NCBI GenBank assembly: GCA_937942965.1
Contig: CALDGN010000331.1
Location: forward strand, 1 to 18,378
DNA: 18,378 nucleotides
Reading direction: 5' to 3'
Source: an uncultured Acidimicrobiales bacterium
GTDB lineage: Bacteria > Actinomycetota > Acidimicrobiia > Acidimicrobiales > UBA10347
The notes under the pieces were generated by a model. That model did not search any database. It saw only the letters and a program-made list of their open reading frames with translations, and was not told the DNA's origin. Positions 13,822-18,378 of the stretch are shown in pieces. Positions within the stretch are counted from its first letter, which is position 1; every line of letters begins with the position of its first letter. The position numbers were made by a program, and so were the translations under genes.

Positions 13822-14493
13822 TCAGCTGCCGAGCTTGGCGAGGCGCTCAGGAGCGACCCAGCCGTGGGCGACCATTGCGTCACCCTTGGATGCGTTGATG
13901 TCGGCGAACATGGCCACGACATCGGCATTGAGCGACTCGGGGTCGAGGCTGGTGTAGTCGAACACCGTTGCTTGATCGCCGTTGCCGGTGACCTTGAATG
14001 AGCGGTCGTCGTAGCGGCTGTTGCCGATCTGGAAGCGCTTGGCCAAGCGACGGCCCCAGGCTCGCTCTTCGCCATTTGGCTTGTAGTCAGGGCGAGGAAT
14101 GTGGTCGGCCAGTTCCTTGTAGGCGTCGAAGCCCGAAGGGTCATTGAACTGGGCACCGAAGAGCACGTCTTCGTCGGGGAACGCCATCAACGCACGGTGG
14201 TAGAGCTCGTTCATGAGCCCCCGCATCACGGTTGCCCGCTTGCCGTTGTTGATGACCGCACCGAGGCCGATTAGCACCGACGGGGTGCCGCCGATGCGTT
14301 CGAGCGTGCCGAACGTGTACCCGCGCAGCTTGCCGTTCTCGCGAGCGGTGGTGCAGAGCACCCAGAGCTCGGTCTGCTTCGACAAGAGTCCGACGGAGAA
14401 CGGGTTCGGCCCTTCGGCCACCAGATCCGCCATCTCTTCGAGTTCGGCGTCGGTGACTGCCGTGCAGTCCTGCGTCGTGACTTCAAGCGCCAT
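13822..14493 (-). CDS. Conserved-looking hypothetical protein, 223 aa
   Basis: I do not recognise this protein. It starts at ATG 14493 with a GGGGG tract about nine bases upstream. There is no signal peptide or membrane helix. The pattern of a strand pair (ELWVLCTTA, RGYTFGTLER), then VLIGLGAVINNGKRATVMRG, a helix and FNDPSGFDAYKEL loosely recalls an acetyltransferase-like alpha/beta fold, but no acetyl-CoA loop is evident. PDYKPNGEERAWGRRLAKRF (about 133-152) is basic and may bind a nucleic acid or phosphate. It lies between dnaE (upstream) and the nitroreductase (52 bp downstream), all on the minus strand. The frame is open upstream to 14673 through the dnaE 3' end because of the duplication there. 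Confidence 0.85.
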   Translation of the reverse strand: MALEVTTQDCTAVTDAELEEMADLVAEGPNPFSVGLLSKQTELWVLCTTARENGKLRGYTFGTLERIGGTPSVLIGLGAVINNGKRATVMRGLMNELYHRALMAFPDEDVLFGAQFNDPSGFDAYKELADHIPRPDYKPNGEERAWGRRLAKRFQIGNSRYDDRSFKVTGNGDQATVFDYTSLDPESLNADVVAMFADINASKGDAMVAHGWVAPERLAKLGS

Positions 14494-14609
14494 GTGATTC
14501 AGCCCCCACTGATGATTTCGCACTCGGACCAGCCGAATGTTCGGCCCCAATTGTCTCAGCTCGCGGGGCCAACGACAACTCGACCGATTCTGTCGACCGC
14601 AGTAACCCC

Positions 14610-14653
14610 ACAGCGAGACCGCTTCTGGGCTACAGCGAGACCGCTTCTGGGCC
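14610..14653. repeat. 22-bp tandem duplication across the dnaE stop codon
   Basis: Two adjacent copies, 14610-14631 and 14632-14653, are identical except for the last base. On the minus strand one copy encodes the DnaE C-terminus GPEAVSL and the other lies just after it. The TAG stop (14632-14630) spans the junction between copies. The unit is not a multiple of three. Confidence 0.95.
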
Positions 14654-17600
14654 GAGCAGCATCGTGAGTTCACCCATCAATGCTGGTGCCGGCGTGACGG
14701 CGAATCGGTTCGACAGTTGCACCACGGTGCGCGGTCCGAGCTCAACGAGCACGTCGGATTCGCCGGGGTGGCGAAGCAGGACTTCTTTGAGCTCGTCGAG
14801 ACGGCGCTGCTCGAGGGAGCGGGCGGTCAGCTTGACCTTGAGTGCAGACTGGCGCTCAGGTGCTTCGAAGACCTCGATCTCGTTCGCGATCATCTTGCGT
14901 TCGTCATCGTCGGCCTTGACCCGGCCACGGATGAGCACGACGGCGTCGTCGCGGAGCGTGTGTCCGAACTTCTCCATCGAGCGAGGGAACACCATGACCT
15001 CGATCGAGCCTTCGAGGTCTTCGAGCTCGAGCACGGCCATCAGGTCTTGCTTGCGGGTGAACTTGCGTTGCAGGTTCGTGATCACGCCACCGACGCAGCG
15101 GAAGTCACCGTCGTTGAGTTCTTTGAGCGCAGCGACTGAACAGTCGCTCTTGCGCTGCAGCGCCGCCTCGATGCCCATGAGCGGGTGGTCGCTCACGTAG
15201 AGGCCGAGCATTTCCTTTTCAAAGGCAAGGCGAGGCGACTTGTCGAAGTACAGGTCCGGGACCGACGGGCGTTCTTCGAAGCCCGTCTGCTCGGGCGAGT
15301 CGCCGAACAGGGTTTGGATGCCCATGTCACGTTCACGGCGACGGGCGAGCGTCAGATCGATGATCGTTTCGAAGACCTGCAGCAGACCCTTGCGGCCGTA
15401 ACCCATCGCATCGAAGCCGCCGGCCTTGATGAGGGCTTCGATCGTGCGCTTGTTCAGCACCGACGGGTCGACACGTTCGCAGAAGTCGTAGAAGTCGATG
15501 AACGGCCCGTTGGCGTTGCGCTCCTCGACGAGGAGGGCCACGAGGCCTTCGCCAACACCACGGACTGCAGACAAACCGAAGATGATCCGGTCGGGCTTGC
15601 CGGTCTCTGCGCTGAGCGCCGCGGTGAAGTTCATCTCGGCTTGGTTGACGTCGGGGACCTCGACCGGGATGCCGATCATCCGACATTCGTGGAGGTAGCC
15701 GGCGGCCTTGTCCAGGCTGCTCTTGACGCTGGTCAGCAGGCAGGCAAGGTATTCGACCGGATAGTGCGCCTTGAGGTAGGCAATCTGGAACGCTACGAAG
15801 CCGTAGCCGTAGCTGTGGCTCTTGTTGAAGGCGTAGTCAGCGAACGGTTCGATGACCTCCCACCAGGTCTCGCCGACGGCCGTGCCATAGCCAGTCTTCT
15901 CGCAGCCCTCGACGAAACCGGCCTTTTCCTTGGCCATAACCTCGCGGATTTTCTTACCGCAGGCCTTGCGCAGATTGTCGGCCTCTTCGAGCGAGTAGCC
16001 GGCGAACTTCTGAGCAACACGCATCATGGACTCTTGGTAGATCATGAGTCCGTACGTGCCCGACAGGATCTCGGCCGCGTCATCATGCAACAGCTCGACC
16101 GGCTTGCGGCCGTTCTTGCGGTCCGCATAGTCGTTGTGCATGTTCATCGCCATTGGACCAGGTCGGTACAAAGCGACGAGTGCGGCGACGTCGTCGAAGG
16201 TCGTCGGAGCGAGTGAGCGCATGAGCGCACGCATGGGCGAAGATTCGAGCTGGAACACGCCGATCGTGTCGCCGCGCTGAAGCAGTTCGTAGGTCGCCAG
16301 GTCTTCGAGGTCGACGTTGTCGATGTCGACCGTGATGCCCTGTGTCTTCTCGATCATCTCGAGCGTGTCACTGATGACATCGAGGTTGCGCAGGCCAAGG
16401 AAGTCCATCTTGAGCAGGCCGAGGTCTTCGACCGGGCCCATCTCGTACTGCGTGACCACCGGTGCCTCGTCCGGGTCCTGACCCGACTCGGGCTTGCGCT
16501 GAATCGGCAGATACTCGGTGAGCGGCTCGTCGGTAATCACCACTGCGGCGGCGTGGATGCCGTCGGAGCGGCGGAGGCCTTCGAGGCCTCGGGCGACGTC
16601 GACGACCTCTTTGACCTCGGGATCAGCGGCGTACAGCTGGCGCAGCTCTTTGGCCATGCCGTAGCCGTCGGCGTACTTGGGGTGCTCTTCGAAACAGGCG
16701 TACAGCGGCGTGTCACGACCCATCACGAGCGGCGGCATGAGCTTGGCGACCCGATCGCCCACGGCGTAGGGATGGCCGAGTACGCGGGCAGCATCTCGCA
16801 CGGCAGCACGAGCCTTGATCGTCGAGAAGGTGACGATCTGGGCCACGTGCTCGCGGCCATAGCGCTCGGAGCAATACCGGATCATCTCGTCTCGGTAGCG
16901 CGAGTCGAAGTCCATATCGATATCGGGCATCGACTTGCGTCCGGGGTTCAAGAAACGCTCGAACAGCAGGTCGTACTTGATCGGGTCAAGGTCGGTGATC
17001 CAGAGCGTGTACGCCACCGCGCAGCCGGCAGCAGAACCACGGCCCGGGCCGACGCGAATGTTCTTGGCGCGGGCGTGGTCGATGAGGTCGCCGGTGATGA
17101 GGAAGTACGCCGAGAATCCCATGTCGTCGATGACCTTGAGCTCGAAGTTGAGCCGGTCGACAACGTCGGCGGACAGGTTGTCGCCCCACCGCTTGCGTGC
17201 GCCCTCGAACGTGAGGTGCTTGAGGTACTCGGTGTCGCTGGTGAAACCCTCGGGCAACGGGAAGGTCGGCAGCTTGGGGTCGCCGAACTCAATCTCAAGC
17301 TCGCACCGTTCTGCGATCCACAGCGTGTTGTCGCAGGCCTGGGGCACGTGGTTGAAGAGGTGGCGCATCTCTGCGGCCGACTTCAGATAGTGGTCGGTGC
17401 CTTCGAACTTGAATCGATCGGGATCGCTCATCAGCGAACCGGTCTGCACACAAAGGAGGGCGTCGTGGGCGTCGTGCTGATGCTGGTGGGTGTAATGGCA
17501 GTCGTTGGTCGCAAGCAGTGGCGCGCCGATGTACTTGGCGATCTCTAACAGCTGCGGGTTCGTCTCGTGCTGGGCGCCGATGCCGTGGTCTTGGATCTCG

Positions 17601-18160
17601 ATGAACAGGTTGTCCCGACCGAAGATGTCCTGCAGCTTGCCGGCCTTGGCACGCGCCAGGTCCGTGTCGCCGCGCATGAGGTCCTGGAGGACATGGCCAC
17701 CGAGGCAACCAGTGGTGGCGATCACGCCCTCGGAGTAGCGCTCGAGCAGCTCCCAGTCGACCCGGGGCTTGTAGTAGTAGCCCTCGAGGAACGAGCGGCT
17801 CGACAGCTGGATGAGGTTCTTGTACCCGGTCTGGTTCTCGGCCAGCAGGATCAGGTGGTAGTAGAGCTTCGCGCCGCTCTGCGTGTCACCGCCAGAGTCA
17901 TCGAGCTTGCCTCGACGCTTGGGCCGCTCACTGCGGTGGTCGTGGGCCATGTAGGCCTCGATGCCGATGATCGGCTTTACACCTTCGTCCTTGCACGACC
18001 GGTAGAAGTCGAGGACGCCGTACATGTTGCCGTGGTCGGTCATCGCCAACGCGGGCTGTCCGTCGGCGGCCGCTGCCGCGGCCAACTCCCCCACTCGAGA
18101 CGCACCATCGAGCATCGAGAACTCAGTGTGAACGTGAAGGTGCGCGAACGAATCGACCAT
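14630..18160 (-). CDS. dnaE: DNA polymerase III alpha subunit DnaE
   Basis: Replicative DNA polymerase (C-family), 1176 aa and complete. Domains: PHP (1 to about 270) with metal ligands HLHVHTEFS (H7, H9, H11) and MTDHGNMYG, apparently intact, as in actinobacterial DnaE1 where PHP is the proofreading exonuclease; palm with GPGRGSAAG (371-379), catalytic aspartates in PDIDMDF (412-418) and LLKMDFLGL (D586); fingers with YQESMMRVAQKFAGYS and SHSYGYGFVAFQ; a helix-hairpin-helix region near IKAGGFDAMG; and a C-terminal OB fold (GGVITNLQRKFTRKQDLMA onward). ATG 18160 is preferred over TTG 18175 because it directly precedes DSFAHLHVHTEFSMLDG. The stop codon is formed by the junction of a 22-bp tandem duplication. 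No error-prone DnaE2 features (imuA/imuB) are nearby. Confidence 0.98.
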   Translation of the reverse strand: MVDSFAHLHVHTEFSMLDGASRVGELAAAAAADGQPALAMTDHGNMYGVLDFYRSCKDEGVKPIIGIEAYMAHDHRSERPKRRGKLDDSGGDTQSGAKLYYHLILLAENQTGYKNLIQLSSRSFLEGYYYKPRVDWELLERYSEGVIATTGCLGGHVLQDLMRGDTDLARAKAGKLQDIFGRDNLFIEIQDHGIGAQHETNPQLLEIAKYIGAPLLATNDCHYTHQHQHDAHDALLCVQTGSLMSDPDRFKFEGTDHYLKSAAEMRHLFNHVPQACDNTLWIAERCELEIEFGDPKLPTFPLPEGFTSDTEYLKHLTFEGARKRWGDNLSADVVDRLNFELKVIDDMGFSAYFLITGDLIDHARAKNIRVGPGRGSAAGCAVAYTLWITDLDPIKYDLLFERFLNPGRKSMPDIDMDFDSRYRDEMIRYCSERYGREHVAQIVTFSTIKARAAVRDAARVLGHPYAVGDRVAKLMPPLVMGRDTPLYACFEEHPKYADGYGMAKELRQLYAADPEVKEVVDVARGLEGLRRSDGIHAAAVVITDEPLTEYLPIQRKPESGQDPDEAPVVTQYEMGPVEDLGLLKMDFLGLRNLDVISDTLEMIEKTQGITVDIDNVDLEDLATYELLQRGDTIGVFQLESSPMRALMRSLAPTTFDDVAALVALYRPGPMAMNMHNDYADRKNGRKPVELLHDDAAEILSGTYGLMIYQESMMRVAQKFAGYSLEEADNLRKACGKKIREVMAKEKAGFVEGCEKTGYGTAVGETWWEVIEPFADYAFNKSHSYGYGFVAFQIAYLKAHYPVEYLACLLTSVKSSLDKAAGYLHECRMIGIPVEVPDVNQAEMNFTAALSAETGKPDRIIFGLSAVRGVGEGLVALLVEERNANGPFIDFYDFCERVDPSVLNKRTIEALIKAGGFDAMGYGRKGLLQVFETIIDLTLARRRERDMGIQTLFGDSPEQTGFEERPSVPDLYFDKSPRLAFEKEMLGLYVSDHPLMGIEAALQRKSDCSVAALKELNDGDFRCVGGVITNLQRKFTRKQDLMAVLELEDLEGSIEVMVFPRSMEKFGHTLRDDAVVLIRGRVKADDDERKMIANEIEVFEAPERQSALKVKLTARSLEQRRLDELKEVLLRHPGESDVLVELGPRTVVQLSNRFAVTPAPALMGELTMLLGPEAVSL

Positions 18161-18200
18161 GTTGGAAGCCTGCAAACAGAATTACGAAGATGTCATTCGG

Positions 18201-18206
18201 AACCTA
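18201..18206 (-). promoter_or_regulatory. Possible -10 element of dnaE
   Basis: Minus-strand TAGGTT lies about 40 bp before the dnaE ATG. A TTGGCG is found upstream, but with a 20-bp spacer. Low confidence. Confidence 0.2.
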
Positions 18207-18237
18207 CCACCAACCGTTCACGCGCGCGCCAAGCCCC

Positions 18238-18304
18238 GGAGGGGATCGATGGGATCCTCCTCGCGACTAGGAAACGCTGCTCGAAGGACCCACCGATCCC
18301 CTCC
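18238..18304 (-). repeat. Long inverted repeat upstream of dnaE
   Basis: Arms 18238-18253 and 18289-18304 pair over 16 bp. The single mismatch becomes a G-U pair if the minus strand is transcribed, so the hairpin is fully paired only in minus-strand RNA. After a one-base bulge, 4 more bp pair (18255-18258 with 18285-18288). There is no U-tract after it, so it is not an obvious terminator. On the minus strand the 5' arm carries a GGAGGGG and a GTG four bases on. Confidence 0.6.
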
Positions 18305-18378
18305 TCGACGCGTGTCCCGACGAGCGCGGGTCGATTCGTTCTCTTTAGGGGCGAGGCGGGTGGGGTGTGGGGTGGGTG
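18305..18378. other. Non-coding right edge with G-quadruplex motif
   Basis: No gene is seen here. The plus strand at 18358-18376 reads GGG-T-GGGG-TGT-GGGG-T-GGG, a full four-run G-quadruplex pattern, with more G runs at 18347-18360. The neighbouring gene lies outside the window, so its relation to this motif is unknown. Confidence 0.5.

Noticed and set aside
1..18378. CRISPR, prophage, transposon or defence system
   Set aside because: No direct-repeat arrays, integrase, transposase, nuclease-helicase or toxin-antitoxin-like genes were seen; the content is core metabolism and replication.

Overview
This is a GC-rich stretch of chromosome, almost fully coding. It fits an actinobacterium, most likely of class Acidimicrobiia (Ilumatobacter-like); that placement is an inference. 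Supporting signs are a mycothiol synthase-like acetyltransferase, menaquinone genes, GTG starts, and several genes that begin 6-7 nt after a -10-like hexamer, as leaderless actinobacterial mRNAs do. No insertion sequence, CRISPR array, prophage, tRNA or rRNA gene was seen.

Layout. Positions 1-2411 (minus) hold the larger part of a cytochrome P450 cut by the window edge and, upstream of it, a secreted lipoprotein with a Pro/Thr-rich stalk, two PKD-like domains and a tandem six-cysteine module. Positions 2468-7649 (minus) are a tight histidine operon, hisD-hisC-hisB-hisH-hisA-hisF, with stop/start overlaps at most junctions. Divergent from hisD are a 72-aa unknown protein and a HAD phosphatase (plus). 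The 8708-9055 gap contains what looks like a complete small-RNA gene on the minus strand: promoter, two hairpins with the same loop sequence, and an intrinsic terminator. It resembles the actinobacterial 6C RNA. Then come, on plus, a short mshD-like gene, rlmN (no ordinary start codon where its N-terminus should be), a four-helix membrane protein and menG. Facing them on minus are a 65-aa membrane protein, menA, a nitroreductase, an unrecognised 223-aa protein and dnaE. The dnaE stop codon lies on the junction of a 22-bp tandem duplication. The right edge is non-coding with a long hairpin and a G-quadruplex motif.

Function. The his genes carry out middle and late steps of histidine synthesis; hisG, hisE, hisI and a histidinol-phosphatase are not in the operon. 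MenA prenylates 1,4-dihydroxy-2-naphthoate and MenG methylates the product, so the two end steps of menaquinone synthesis sit close together on opposite strands. RlmN modifies rRNA and tRNA, and DnaE is the replicative polymerase.

I see no obvious new multi-gene system. The strongest non-routine item is the small RNA at about 8850-8946, followed by the dnaE stop-codon duplication, the RlmN start problem and the two-module Cys-rich lipoprotein.
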